Below are positions 1-8,649 of a DNA stretch of 33,975 nt, in pieces (position 1 is the stretch's first letter; each line of letters begins with the position of its first letter). The notes beneath the pieces are model-generated. The model saw only the letters and a list, made by a program, of their open reading frames with translations, was not told the DNA's origin and searched no databases. Made by a program: the position numbers and the translations under genes. Source of the stretch: Desulfobacterales bacterium (GTDB lineage Bacteria; Desulfobacterota; Desulfobacteria; Desulfobacterales; UBA5852); assembly GCA_030065585.1 (NCBI GenBank), contig JASJED010000083.1, positions 1-33,975 of the forward strand. Direction: 5' to 3'.

Positions 1-140
1 GATTTGTGGCGGTTGAAAGTGCGGTTAATACGCTTGGCGCTGGTTTGTTCGAAAAATTGTTCACCAAAGCGATCCAGGGCGTTTCGAAATCCTTCCCCGT
101 CGATATCACTGAAGTCCATCGAAAAGTCTTTGAGGTGCAC
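1..140 (-). CDS. Possible 5' end of a divergent CDS running off the left edge (unknown product)
   Basis: Minus-strand frame open from an in-frame stop (complement of tca at 198-200) to the window edge. Translates ...LKDVIRTFLVHLKDFSMDFSDIDGEGFRNALDRFGEQFFEQTSAKRINRTFNRHK, which looks protein-like. Possible starts are GTG (140) or ATG (119). No clear RBS. Confidence 0.3.
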   Translation of the reverse strand, partial: MHLKDFSMDFSDIDGEGFRNALDRFGEQFFEQTSAKRINRTFNRHK

Positions 141-399
141 CAGAAAGGTCCGAATGACATCTTTAAGCGTGGCCGTCGACCGATCACCGGCGCCGTGTCA
201 AAGCGATGACAGCGCTGCTTAAAAATTGACAAACCCGCGCCGTTCAGGGCGCCGCCAAATTCCAGTCAAGTACCCCTTCAGCGCACAGCACATGGTAGAA
301 TTGGTTAAACCTCAATGATGACAGGTAGTTTGATTGCCAGGCCTTTCGATCGCTGCCAGGCTGGGAGACGCTTCTGGCGCTTGCGACATGGTTTTGTAG

Positions 400-415
400 T
401 GGCATACGAATTGCA
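400..415 (+). promoter_or_regulatory. Sigma54 (-24/-12) promoter candidate upstream of the sigma54 activator / flgBC-fliE operon
   Basis: TGGCATACGAATTGCA versus consensus TGGCACGNNNNTTGCW; exact GG/GC spacing; about 78 bp upstream of the ATG at 493. Confidence 0.75.
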
Positions 416-492
416 GAAATTCTTGGCGCTACGCGTCTCATGCAAGGGGTTCTGATGATTAACGCTGATATTACAAAGTCTTAGCCAATATT

Positions 493-1914
493 ATGTCAAT
501 CATGTCTCCAACAACAGAACGTGGAACTCTTTCCGATGGATCGACGCGATTAGCCCTGATTGCCGATGCCGACGCACGAACATGCAAACATACGGCCGAT
601 ATCCTCCGAAAGTTCGGTTGGGTGGTCGAAACCGTCGCCACCTCTCAATCCGCCCAGGATCTCATCGTTCGTAAGACGTTTGACGTAACCCTCATCGATT
701 CGGCTCTGGCAGGCAACGATGATTTGCAGTTGCTTGAGCGCATCCAAAGCCTGCGGCCCAGTTCCAATATCATCCTAACCACTTCGACGCCCGATGTTGA
801 TGAGGCCGTCGAGGCCATTCGCCGGGGGGCCGTCGATTACATGACCCAACCGGTGGAAATTGAACGCGTGGCCACCTGCATCGAACACCTCGATGGGCAG
901 AGCGTGCGGGAACACGCCGATCAAGCGCCGCGGGCAATGCCTGGAAACGCCGCCAAAACATTCATCAGCGGGAATCCGCAGATGCTTGCCTTGCTCGAGG
1001 CGGCCGCCATGGTCGCCGGCACCAAGGCCACGATCTTGATCACCGGCGAGAGCGGTACCGGCAAAGAAGTGCTCGCCGCGCACATCCACCGGGCGGCCGC
1101 TAAGCCGGATTTGCCCTTTGTGGCCGTTAACTGTGCGGCCTTGCCGGATACGCTGATCGAAAGCGAACTTTTCGGACACGAAAAAGGTGCCTTCACGGGA
1201 GCGACCCAACGCAAAAGGGGTAAATTTGAGCAGGTCGGGGAGGGGACGCTGGTCTTGGATGAAATCGGTGATATGCCATTGGCCCTGCAGCCCAAGATCT
1301 TGCGCGTTTTACAGGAAAGACGAATCGAACGTCTGGGCGGCGTGGGGGATCGGCCCTTTAACGGGCAGGTGATTGCTATTACCCATCAGGATCTCGAAGC
1401 GGCCGTCAAAGACGGACGGTTTCGTGAGGATCTCTACTATCGCATCAATGTCGTACCGTTTCATTTGCCGCCGCTGCGTGCGCGACGCGACGATGTTCCG
1501 CTGCTGGCGCGGCATTTCATCTCCCGATACGCATCCTGCTACCAGAAAAACCTGGAGGCGCCGTCGCCGAATATACTGGAGCAAATGGCCGCCGAAGAAT
1601 GGCGGGGCAATGTGCGCGAACTTGAAAACCGGATAGAGCGGGCGGTTTTGTTGAGCCGCGGACCGCGATTGGACGATGACCTTTTGGTGGGCAATGGTCC
1701 GTGCATGCCGCCGGCGGACGAAACGGCGCTTATCCAGGCGGGGCTTTCCGTCAAGGGGATGGAGAAGATTCTGATCTGTAAGACCATGCACGCTGTCAAT
1801 CACAACCGGACGCGGGCCTCAGAGCTTCTGGGGATCAGCATTCGCACGCTGCGCAACAAGCTCAAGGAATACCAGACCAGTCAAACAGACTTGCAAGGGG
1901 AAGCACGGCCATGA
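493..1914 (+). CDS. flrC: Sigma54-dependent flagellar transcriptional activator (REC-AAA+-Fis type, FlrC/FleR/FlbD-like)
   Basis: N-terminal receiver-like domain, GESGTGKE Walker A, GAFTGA sigma54-contact loop, GTLVLDEIGDM Walker B, C-terminal Fis-type HTH (RASELLGISIRTLRNKLKEY). Located at the head of the flagellar genes. Confidence 0.9.
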   Translation: MSIMSPTTERGTLSDGSTRLALIADADARTCKHTADILRKFGWVVETVATSQSAQDLIVRKTFDVTLIDSALAGNDDLQLLERIQSLRPSSNIILTTSTPDVDEAVEAIRRGAVDYMTQPVEIERVATCIEHLDGQSVREHADQAPRAMPGNAAKTFISGNPQMLALLEAAAMVAGTKATILITGESGTGKEVLAAHIHRAAAKPDLPFVAVNCAALPDTLIESELFGHEKGAFTGATQRKRGKFEQVGEGTLVLDEIGDMPLALQPKILRVLQERRIERLGGVGDRPFNGQVIAITHQDLEAAVKDGRFREDLYYRINVVPFHLPPLRARRDDVPLLARHFISRYASCYQKNLEAPSPNILEQMAAEEWRGNVRELENRIERAVLLSRGPRLDDDLLVGNGPCMPPADETALIQAGLSVKGMEKILICKTMHAVNHNRTRASELLGISIRTLRNKLKEYQTSQTDLQGEARP

Positions 1915-2327
1915 AAGCGGACTTGATTTTCGGAAATACGTTGGGGCTGCTGGAACGATCGCTAAATCTACGCGCCGACAATCAGAAGTTGATCGTTTCC
2001 AACCTCGCCAACCTGGACACGCCCAACTACAAGGCGTTTAAAATGATGGTCGCCGAGCAGATGGAACGCGCGTCAGTCCGCGCGGCGCCAATGCCCATGG
2101 CCCGCACCCACAGCAGCCACATGGCGCCGCATACCGGGCAGATGGCAAACGCGGTCGTCGAGCGCGTTGAATCTAATCCTCGGTCTATCCGCGGTGACGG
2201 CAATACGGTCGAGTTGGAAACGGAAATGTCCAACCTGGCCGAGAACACGCTGCTCTACAATACGGCCACGCGTATCGTGGCCAATAAATTCAATTTACTC
2301 AAAAGTGTGATCAAAGGAGGCACCTGA
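1911..2327 (+). CDS. flgB: Flagellar basal-body rod protein FlgB
   Basis: N-terminal rod motif (NQKLIVSNLANLDTPNYKAF) and C-terminal NTVELETEMSNLAENTLLYN; ATGA overlap with the upstream gene. Confidence 0.95.
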   Translation: MKADLIFGNTLGLLERSLNLRADNQKLIVSNLANLDTPNYKAFKMMVAEQMERASVRAAPMPMARTHSSHMAPHTGQMANAVVERVESNPRSIRGDGNTVELETEMSNLAENTLLYNTATRIVANKFNLLKSVIKGGT

Positions 2328-2329
2328 TC

Positions 2330-2767
2330 ATGAGTTTTATCGATGCCCTTCGCGCCAGCGGATCAGGACTGACGGCCCAGAGCCTTAGGATGAAATTGAT
2401 TGCCGGTAATTTGGCCAATCGGCACACCACCCGTACACCGGAAGGCGGGCCTTATCGTCGCCGGGATCCGGTTTTTGCGGCCTTGCCGCAGGGCCGCAAT
2501 TTCCACGAAATGCTCAGGGCCCAGCAGGAGGGAGGGCTTATCGAAGTCGAGGCGGTCGACATCATCGAGGATAACCGCGAGCCGATCTACCGCTACGATC
2601 CCGACCATCCGGATGCCGACGAAAACGGGCGCGTGGCCCTGCCCAATATCAGCCTCTCGGAGGAAATGGTGAACATGATCTCGGCCACGCGCAGTTTCGA
2701 AGCCAACGTGGCCGCCATCAAAGCCACCAAGAACATGGTCAACAAAGCACTCGAAATTGGACGCTAA
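2330..2767 (+). CDS. flgC: Flagellar basal-body rod protein FlgC
   Basis: LRMKLIAGNLANRHT..., VALPNISLSEEMVNMISATRSFEANVAAIKATKNMVNKALEIGR. Confidence 0.95.
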   Translation: MSFIDALRASGSGLTAQSLRMKLIAGNLANRHTTRTPEGGPYRRRDPVFAALPQGRNFHEMLRAQQEGGLIEVEAVDIIEDNREPIYRYDPDHPDADENGRVALPNISLSEEMVNMISATRSFEANVAAIKATKNMVNKALEIGR

Positions 2768-2770
2768 GCC

Positions 2771-3073
2771 ATGACGGAAATCAACGCTCTCAATGGGGCC
2801 GGGAAGCTTCAATCCCGCGCGCCGCAATCTTCGGTTGCGCCGGGGACTCCCGCGCAAGGGTTTGGCAACACGCTCGAAGCGGCCCTTAAAGATGTCAATC
2901 AACAGCATCTGGATGCCGATCGCGCCGTGGCCGATTTGGTGTCCGGCCGAAGTCAGGATGTCCACAATGTCATGATCGCTTCCCAAAAGGCGGATATCGG
3001 CTTTCAACTGTTGATCCAAGTCCGCAACAAGGTGGTCAGTGCCTATGAAACGATCATGCGGATGCAGATTTGA
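2771..3073 (+). CDS. fliE: Flagellar hook-basal body protein FliE
   Basis: HNVMIASQKADIGFQLLIQVRNKVVSAYETIMRMQI C-terminus typical of FliE; follows flgC. Confidence 0.93.
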   Translation: MTEINALNGAGKLQSRAPQSSVAPGTPAQGFGNTLEAALKDVNQQHLDADRAVADLVSGRSQDVHNVMIASQKADIGFQLLIQVRNKVVSAYETIMRMQI

Positions 3074-3220
3074 CGGTCCCGTAAAAAGTCCGATAGCGGC
3101 GTTACGCTTCAGCCCTCGTCAGTCAGCGTACCGCAAGTACGCTTCTTTCCTCGGGCTTCACAAGCCTTGCTCTCGAACTTTTTTCGGAACCGTCTATTGG
3201 ATATGACTTTTTACGAGGCC
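3072..3220. repeat. MITE/REP-like imperfect inverted-repeat element between fliE and fliF
   Basis: GACGGTCCCGTAAAAAGTCCGA (3072-3093) pairs 19/22 with the reverse complement of TCGAACTTTTTTCGGAACCGTC (3173-3194). A further arm GACTTTTTACGAGGCC (3205-3220) pairs 14/16 with 3075-3090. Internal hairpin GCGTAC-CGCAA-GTACGC. No coding ORF inside. Confidence 0.65.
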
Positions 3221-3249
3221 ATCAGATATAGGGGATAAAGGATTAACCC

Positions 3250-4863
3250 ATGGACAAGGCTTTGGGGCAGTTGCGCACCGCCATCGCGACCATGAGTCTC
3301 AAGAAGAAAATCAGTCTCCTTCTGGTCGTGGGCCTGATGATCGGCGGGTTTGTCTACCTGATCAGTTGGAGCGGTCGTCCCGACTATCAGAACCTTTACG
3401 TCAACCTGTCGGCCGAAGATGCCGGTCTGATCATCGAACGCCTAAAGGGGCAGCAGATCCCTTACCGCCTGGCGGGAAACGGCAGCTGCATCCAGGTGCC
3501 CGCCGAAAAGGTCCACGAGCTGAGAATGGTCATGGCCTCGGAAGGCCTGCCCCAGGGGGCGGGCATTGGATTCGAGGTCTTTGATAACGCCAAGCTGGGC
3601 ATGACGGAGTTTTTGCAGAACGTCAATTATCAGCGGGCCCTGCAGGGCGAGCTTTCACGTACCATCAACCAGATCGACGAAATTGAAAGTTCCCGTCTGC
3701 ACCTGGTCATGCCTGAGCAAACCCTCTTTGTGGAGGCCGAGCGGCCGGCCAGCGCATCGGTGGTGCTGAAGCTCAAACCGGGTCGCCACTTGAACCAAAA
3801 CCAGATCCAGGGGATCGTTCATCTGGTATCCTCCAGCCTTGCGGGCCTGGAACCTGAAAATGTCACGGTGGTCGACAACCGGGGCAAGTTGCTGGCCGGA
3901 CGCGACGAGGCTTCGTCGGAGCAGGCTCTCAGCTCGGACCAGTTCGTGTATCAGCGCCGGATGGAGACCACGCTCGAAAACCGTGTCAAAACCATGCTCG
4001 AAGAAGTTCTGGGGCCCAACAAGGCGATTGTGCGCGTTTCCTGCGACCTGAATTTCGTCCGCCATGAAGAAACCGAAGAGAAATTCCTGCCGGACAATCA
4101 GGTGGTCCGCAGCGAGCAGCTGTTCAACGAGACGACCAGCGGTCAGGGCAACCTGCCCATGGGTGTACCGGGTGTGCGCGCCAATACCGAACAGGGCGCC
4201 ATCGGCACGGATGTGAATCCCCCGCCGGTGATCAGCAACCGCGAAAGTACAGTTTTTCAGAAGCATGACCAGACCAAGAATTATGAAATCGGCAAAGTGG
4301 TCAGCCGGAAAGTGATGCCCTTTGCGACCCTCCAGCGGGTATCGGCGGCCGTTATCGTGGACGGTACCTACGCACCGGTCGCCACCAAGAAAAAGAAAGC
4401 GGCGCCGGAATGGCAGTATGTCGCCCGCCGCCCGGAAGAGATGCAGCAATTTGAGCGCATCGTCAAACGGGCCATCAATTACAGCGAGGCCCGCGGCGAT
4501 GCCGTTGAAATCCAAAATATTCCCTTTGAGACCAGCCAGGTCGATGCCGCGCCGGAGGCCCCCGACACCGGTGGCTGGGGCACCGCTCTCAAACGGTATC
4601 AATTTGTCTTCGATTTTCTGCTGGTCGGCCTGTTTATCGTCATGAGCTTCCTGTTTCTGGTGCGTCCGCTGATCAAATGGCTGACCGCCGATTCACCTTC
4701 CAATGGCGAGATCATCCGCCAGTTGCCGAAAACCGTCGGGGAGTTGGAAGGCGAATATAACCGCGGCAGCGGTCAGGTCTCCTTCATGGATCAGGCGCGT
4801 CAGATGATTGAAAACGACGGGCAGAATTCCGTCGGCGTGATGAAGGCCTGGTTGAAGCAATAG
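3250..4863 (+). CDS. fliF: Flagellar M-ring protein FliF
   Basis: YQNLYVNLSAEDAGLIIERLKGQQIPYRL, SRTINQIDEIESSRLHLVMPEQTLFVE, C-terminal TM; precedes fliG. Confidence 0.97.
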   Translation: MDKALGQLRTAIATMSLKKKISLLLVVGLMIGGFVYLISWSGRPDYQNLYVNLSAEDAGLIIERLKGQQIPYRLAGNGSCIQVPAEKVHELRMVMASEGLPQGAGIGFEVFDNAKLGMTEFLQNVNYQRALQGELSRTINQIDEIESSRLHLVMPEQTLFVEAERPASASVVLKLKPGRHLNQNQIQGIVHLVSSSLAGLEPENVTVVDNRGKLLAGRDEASSEQALSSDQFVYQRRMETTLENRVKTMLEEVLGPNKAIVRVSCDLNFVRHEETEEKFLPDNQVVRSEQLFNETTSGQGNLPMGVPGVRANTEQGAIGTDVNPPPVISNRESTVFQKHDQTKNYEIGKVVSRKVMPFATLQRVSAAVIVDGTYAPVATKKKKAAPEWQYVARRPEEMQQFERIVKRAINYSEARGDAVEIQNIPFETSQVDAAPEAPDTGGWGTALKRYQFVFDFLLVGLFIVMSFLFLVRPLIKWLTADSPSNGEIIRQLPKTVGELEGEYNRGSGQVSFMDQARQMIENDGQNSVGVMKAWLKQ

Positions 4864-4908
4864 CGCCGCCTGCTCAGGCGATAGGGATACAGAAAGTTTA
4901 ATAACCGC

Positions 4909-5883
4909 ATGGAAGCCAAAGATCTACCCGGACCGCTGAAAATCGCCATCCTGGTCAAATCGTTGGGACCTGAAATCGGTGAAGTCATTTTGAACGGTCT
5001 GACCCCGGCGGAAAAAGAAACCGTTGCCGGACACATGAACCAGCTCGGTCAGGTGTCGGACGATCTGGTTGAGAAAATCGCCGAAGAATTCATGCAACAA
5101 AATCAGCGGGGCCTACCGCCCGCGGCCGCCGCAGCGACACCGCCGACCGCGGAAGGGCCGGCGCGCCGGGATGCCGAGCGTGACGGCGATACCGCGCTCA
5201 AGGCCGTTGCCGACCTTGAAGCCGACCAGTTGTTCAAGCTGATCGTCAATGAACACCCCCAGACCATTGCGATCATCCTCGTGCACGCCAAAACCAATGT
5301 CGCCAGCGAGGTCGTCTCGCGCCTACCCGATGAACTCAAAACCGACGTGTCCCTGCGCATCGCCCAATTGGGCAAAGTCAATTCGGGAATGGTCGATGAA
5401 ATCAACCGGGTGATTGAAGATATTCTGACCACCAAAGCCAACGCCCAGACCCACGAAACCGGTGGCGTCGCAAGGCTGGCCGAAATTCTCAACCTGGCCG
5501 ACGAAATGTCCAGCGAATTGATTATGAGCGAAATCGAAGAGAACGATCCCGAGCTGGCGGCCCAAATCAAACAGAAAATGTTCGTATTCGAAGATATTGT
5601 CCTGGTGGACGACAAAGGTTTCCAAAAACTGCTGCGCAAAGTCGAGACGGCCGAGTTGGCCGTGGCCCTCAAGGCCGCCTCCGACGAGGTCAAGGACAAA
5701 GTGCTGCGCAACATGTCGCAACGCGCCGGAGATATGCTCAAGGAGGAAATCGCGGACATGGGGCCAGTGCGCATGAACGATGTCACCGCCGCCCAACAGA
5801 AGATTACCGCTCTGATTCAGGATATGGACTTCAAGGGCGAGCTCATCATCAGCGGTCGCCGGGGAGAATCGCTCGTTGCGTAA
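4909..5883 (+). CDS. fliG: Flagellar motor switch protein FliG
   Basis: EHPQTIAIILVHAKTNVASEVVSRLPDELKTDVSLRIAQL, MFVFEDIVLVDDKGFQKLLRKVE, C-terminal charged-ridge region. Confidence 0.97.
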   Translation: MEAKDLPGPLKIAILVKSLGPEIGEVILNGLTPAEKETVAGHMNQLGQVSDDLVEKIAEEFMQQNQRGLPPAAAAATPPTAEGPARRDAERDGDTALKAVADLEADQLFKLIVNEHPQTIAIILVHAKTNVASEVVSRLPDELKTDVSLRIAQLGKVNSGMVDEINRVIEDILTTKANAQTHETGGVARLAEILNLADEMSSELIMSEIEENDPELAAQIKQKMFVFEDIVLVDDKGFQKLLRKVETAELAVALKAASDEVKDKVLRNMSQRAGDMLKEEIADMGPVRMNDVTAAQQKITALIQDMDFKGELIISGRRGESLVA

Positions 5884-6649
5884 GATCATCAAAAATTCAA
5901 ACACCCGGCAGACCAATACTTTTCGGCTGCATTACTTTCCCAACATACCGACGCGTGACCAAGCGTCCAGGGTATCGACGTCGACACCCGGCAACACCGG
6001 CGGTGAAGACCAAACCCGAAACACCAAAGCCGCGGAGGGAACCGCGTATCCTCCGGACAGCGGTTCCGACAACGGTTTCGACGCGGCCCTCCCGGATGAC
6101 CGGACGCAGCTGGAAGCCGTGGTGAAGCAAGCCTATGCCGAAGGTTTTGCCCAGGGGGAACGGGATGCCCAGGCACTGGGCGAGCAGCGCATTGCCCCGC
6201 TGGTGGCAACCCTGGAAAACATGATGAGCGAGCTTGCGGCCATGCGACAGAAAATTCAGGCGCAGATCGAAAATGAAGTGGTCGAACTGGCCCTGCATAT
6301 CGCGCGCAAGGTAATCGGCCAGGAAGTGCAGACCAACCGCAGCGCCGTGGCCGCCATCGTTCGTGAGGCGCTGAAACTTGTCGAAGACCCCGAGGAAATT
6401 ACGATTCGCATGAATCCGGCCGATATTCAGCAGTTGCAAAACGCTCAGATCGACATCGGTTGCCCGGGCGGCCACGGTGACCGCATCCAGTTTAGGGAAG
6501 ACCGCGGCATCGAGACCGGCGGCTGTCTGGTGCAGACCGAATACGGCGAGATCGACGCGCGCATCGAAGAACAACTGCGCACCATCGAAGAAGCCTTCCG
6601 GGCCGAAAGCATGCACCTGGCTGACGAGAATGGAAGCGCCTCCGAATGA
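5876..6649 (+). CDS. fliH: Flagellar assembly protein FliH
   Basis: AYAEGFAQGERDAQ..., ENEVVELALHIARKVIGQEV, GGCLVQTEYGEIDARIEEQL; TTG start overlapping fliG; between fliG and fliI. Confidence 0.9.
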   Translation: MRKIIKNSNTRQTNTFRLHYFPNIPTRDQASRVSTSTPGNTGGEDQTRNTKAAEGTAYPPDSGSDNGFDAALPDDRTQLEAVVKQAYAEGFAQGERDAQALGEQRIAPLVATLENMMSELAAMRQKIQAQIENEVVELALHIARKVIGQEVQTNRSAVAAIVREALKLVEDPEEITIRMNPADIQQLQNAQIDIGCPGGHGDRIQFREDRGIETGGCLVQTEYGEIDARIEEQLRTIEEAFRAESMHLADENGSASE

Positions 6650-7965
6650 ACGCCACCATTTCCCTTCAGCGCTATCATGATCGTCTGATCAACTGCCGGC
6701 CGATCCAGGCTTACGGAAAGGTCAGCCGGGTGGTCGGGTTTGTGGTGGAGTCCATCGGACCGGAATGCCGCCTGGGAACGGTGTGCGATATCTACACCAA
6801 AGACGGCCGCAAACACTTTCCGGCCGAGGTCATGGGGTTTCGCGACAATCGGGTGTTGATGATGCCTCTCGAAGAAATCCACGGCATCGGACCGGGCAGC
6901 CGAGTGGTTGCGCGCCAATCGCAGGCCTATCTGCCGGTGGGGCGTGGTCTGCTGGGGCGGATCATCGACGGATTGGGAGATCCGATCGACGGCTGCGGCC
7001 CGCTGCCCGGCGAGACGACCTATCCGATCTATGCCACCCCGCTTAATCCGCTCAAACGCAAACGCATCAGTGAACCGCTCGATCTCGGGATCCGGGCCAT
7101 CAATGGCCTGCTGACCGTGGGCTGTGGCCAACGGCTCGGCATTTTCGCCGGATCGGGCGTTGGCAAAAGTGTTCTGCTGGGCATGTTGGCCAAAAAATCC
7201 AGTGCCGACGTGAATGTGATCGCCCTGATTGGCGAGCGGGGGCGTGAACTCAATGAATTTATCGAAAAGCAGCTGGGTCCCGACGGGCTTGCCCGCTCGG
7301 TCATCGTGGTGGCCACCTCGGATCACCTGCCGTTGATTCGCATGCGGGGGGCTTTCGTGGCCACGGCCGTTGCCGAGTATTTTCGAGACCAGGGCCTGCG
7401 GGTCAACCTGATGATGGATTCGGTCACGCGCTTTGCCATGGCCCAGCGTGAAATCGGGCTGGCGCTGGGTGAGCCGCCGACCACCAAGGGCTATACCCCC
7501 TCGGTGTTCACCCTGCTGCCCAAACTGCTGGAACGCGCCGGCACTTCAGCCCATCGGGGGTCGATTACCGGGCTCTATTCGGTGCTGGTGGAGGGCGATG
7601 ACAACAATGAACCGATTGCCGATGCGATTCGCTCCATCCTGGATGGTCATATTGTTTTGACCCGGGAGCTGGCCACCCAGGGACACTATCCGGCCATCGA
7701 CGTCTCGCGCAGCATCAGCCGGGTCATGGACGATATCATCACCCCTTCCCAGCGCGAACTGGCCCGCAAGCTCAAAGCCGTTCTGGCGACCTACCGCAAA
7801 GCCGAAGATCTTATCAATATCGGCGCCTATGTCGACGGCAGCAACCCGCGAATCGACGACGCCATTAAAAGAATCGACCCGATCAACGCCTATCTCTGCC
7901 AAGATATTGACGCCACGGTGTCGCTTGAGGAGAGCTTCGCCCAGTTGTCGAAACTCATGGGGTAA
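6646..7965 (+). CDS. fliI: Flagellum-specific ATP synthase FliI
   Basis: GIFAGSGVGKSVLLGML Walker A, ALIGERGRELNEFIE, GSITGLYSVLVEGDDNNEPIADAIRSILDGHIVL. Confidence 0.98.
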   Translation: MNATISLQRYHDRLINCRPIQAYGKVSRVVGFVVESIGPECRLGTVCDIYTKDGRKHFPAEVMGFRDNRVLMMPLEEIHGIGPGSRVVARQSQAYLPVGRGLLGRIIDGLGDPIDGCGPLPGETTYPIYATPLNPLKRKRISEPLDLGIRAINGLLTVGCGQRLGIFAGSGVGKSVLLGMLAKKSSADVNVIALIGERGRELNEFIEKQLGPDGLARSVIVVATSDHLPLIRMRGAFVATAVAEYFRDQGLRVNLMMDSVTRFAMAQREIGLALGEPPTTKGYTPSVFTLLPKLLERAGTSAHRGSITGLYSVLVEGDDNNEPIADAIRSILDGHIVLTRELATQGHYPAIDVSRSISRVMDDIITPSQRELARKLKAVLATYRKAEDLINIGAYVDGSNPRIDDAIKRIDPINAYLCQDIDATVSLEESFAQLSKLMG

Positions 7966-7977
7966 GGGAGGCGCGTC

Positions 7978-8445
7978 ATGGCCGAGCCGTTCAAGTTGGA
8001 AAGTGTTCTGCGCCATCGGAAACATTTGGAAGAGGCGGCGCAAGCGGCTTTTGCCGCATCCCTGCGCCGATGGACCCAAGCTCGACGTGCCCTTGAGGAG
8101 CTGATCCGTAATCGGCAGGCATATCAACAGGAACTCAAACATAAAATGCAGGCCAATGCCAGGGCGGATGTACTCGTTTGCTACCATCGCTACCTGAGCC
8201 GTTTGGACAAGGAAATCGAATCGCAGGCCAGTATTGTTGAAGCGCTGGCGGTCGCCAAAGAAGAAAAACGTACCGCGCTTCTGGGAGCCCTCAAGGAACG
8301 TAAAGTCCTCGAAAAGCTCAAAGCGCACTATTTGGAAACCGAAGCCCGCAGCGAGCGGGCTCAGGAACAGAAACAAATGAACGAAGCGGGTGTCAATCGC
8401 TATCAGAAGCGGCAGCGTCAAACGGATGCCAGGGGGGAGGGCTGA
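7978..8445 (+). CDS. fliJ: Flagellar export protein FliJ
   Basis: MAEPFKLESVLRHRKHLEEAAQ..., coiled-coil, immediately after fliI. Confidence 0.85.
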   Translation: MAEPFKLESVLRHRKHLEEAAQAAFAASLRRWTQARRALEELIRNRQAYQQELKHKMQANARADVLVCYHRYLSRLDKEIESQASIVEALAVAKEEKRTALLGALKERKVLEKLKAHYLETEARSERAQEQKQMNEAGVNRYQKRQRQTDARGEG

Positions 8446-8577
8446 GCGGCAAATCCTGCCGGAACGGGGCAGATAATACCACCTCGGAAACCGACCACCG
8501 GCGGATCACGAACGCGTGCAAGCCCGCGGCAGGCCGTGATTGGCCACACAAACGGCGAGTCCCATTCATACGATGCG

Positions 8578-8593
8578 TGGCACAATTTATGCA
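8578..8593 (+). promoter_or_regulatory. Sigma54 promoter candidate upstream of fliK-flgD-flgE
   Basis: TGGCACAATTTATGCA; near-consensus with correct GG/GC spacing in a 204-bp intergenic gap, about 57 bp before the fliK start. Confidence 0.7.
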
Positions 8594-8649
8594 GATTGTG
8601 CTGAAGCAAATCCCTTGGCAATGATGATTGATTAGAAAGGATATCGATT

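Noticed and set aside
3655-4602. 315-aa minus-strand ORF opposite fliF
   Set aside because: Antisense shadow of fliF with no recognisable domain.
7546-8421. 291-aa minus-strand ORF opposite fliI/fliJ
   Set aside because: Spans two confident genes on the opposite strand; no RBS or known motif.
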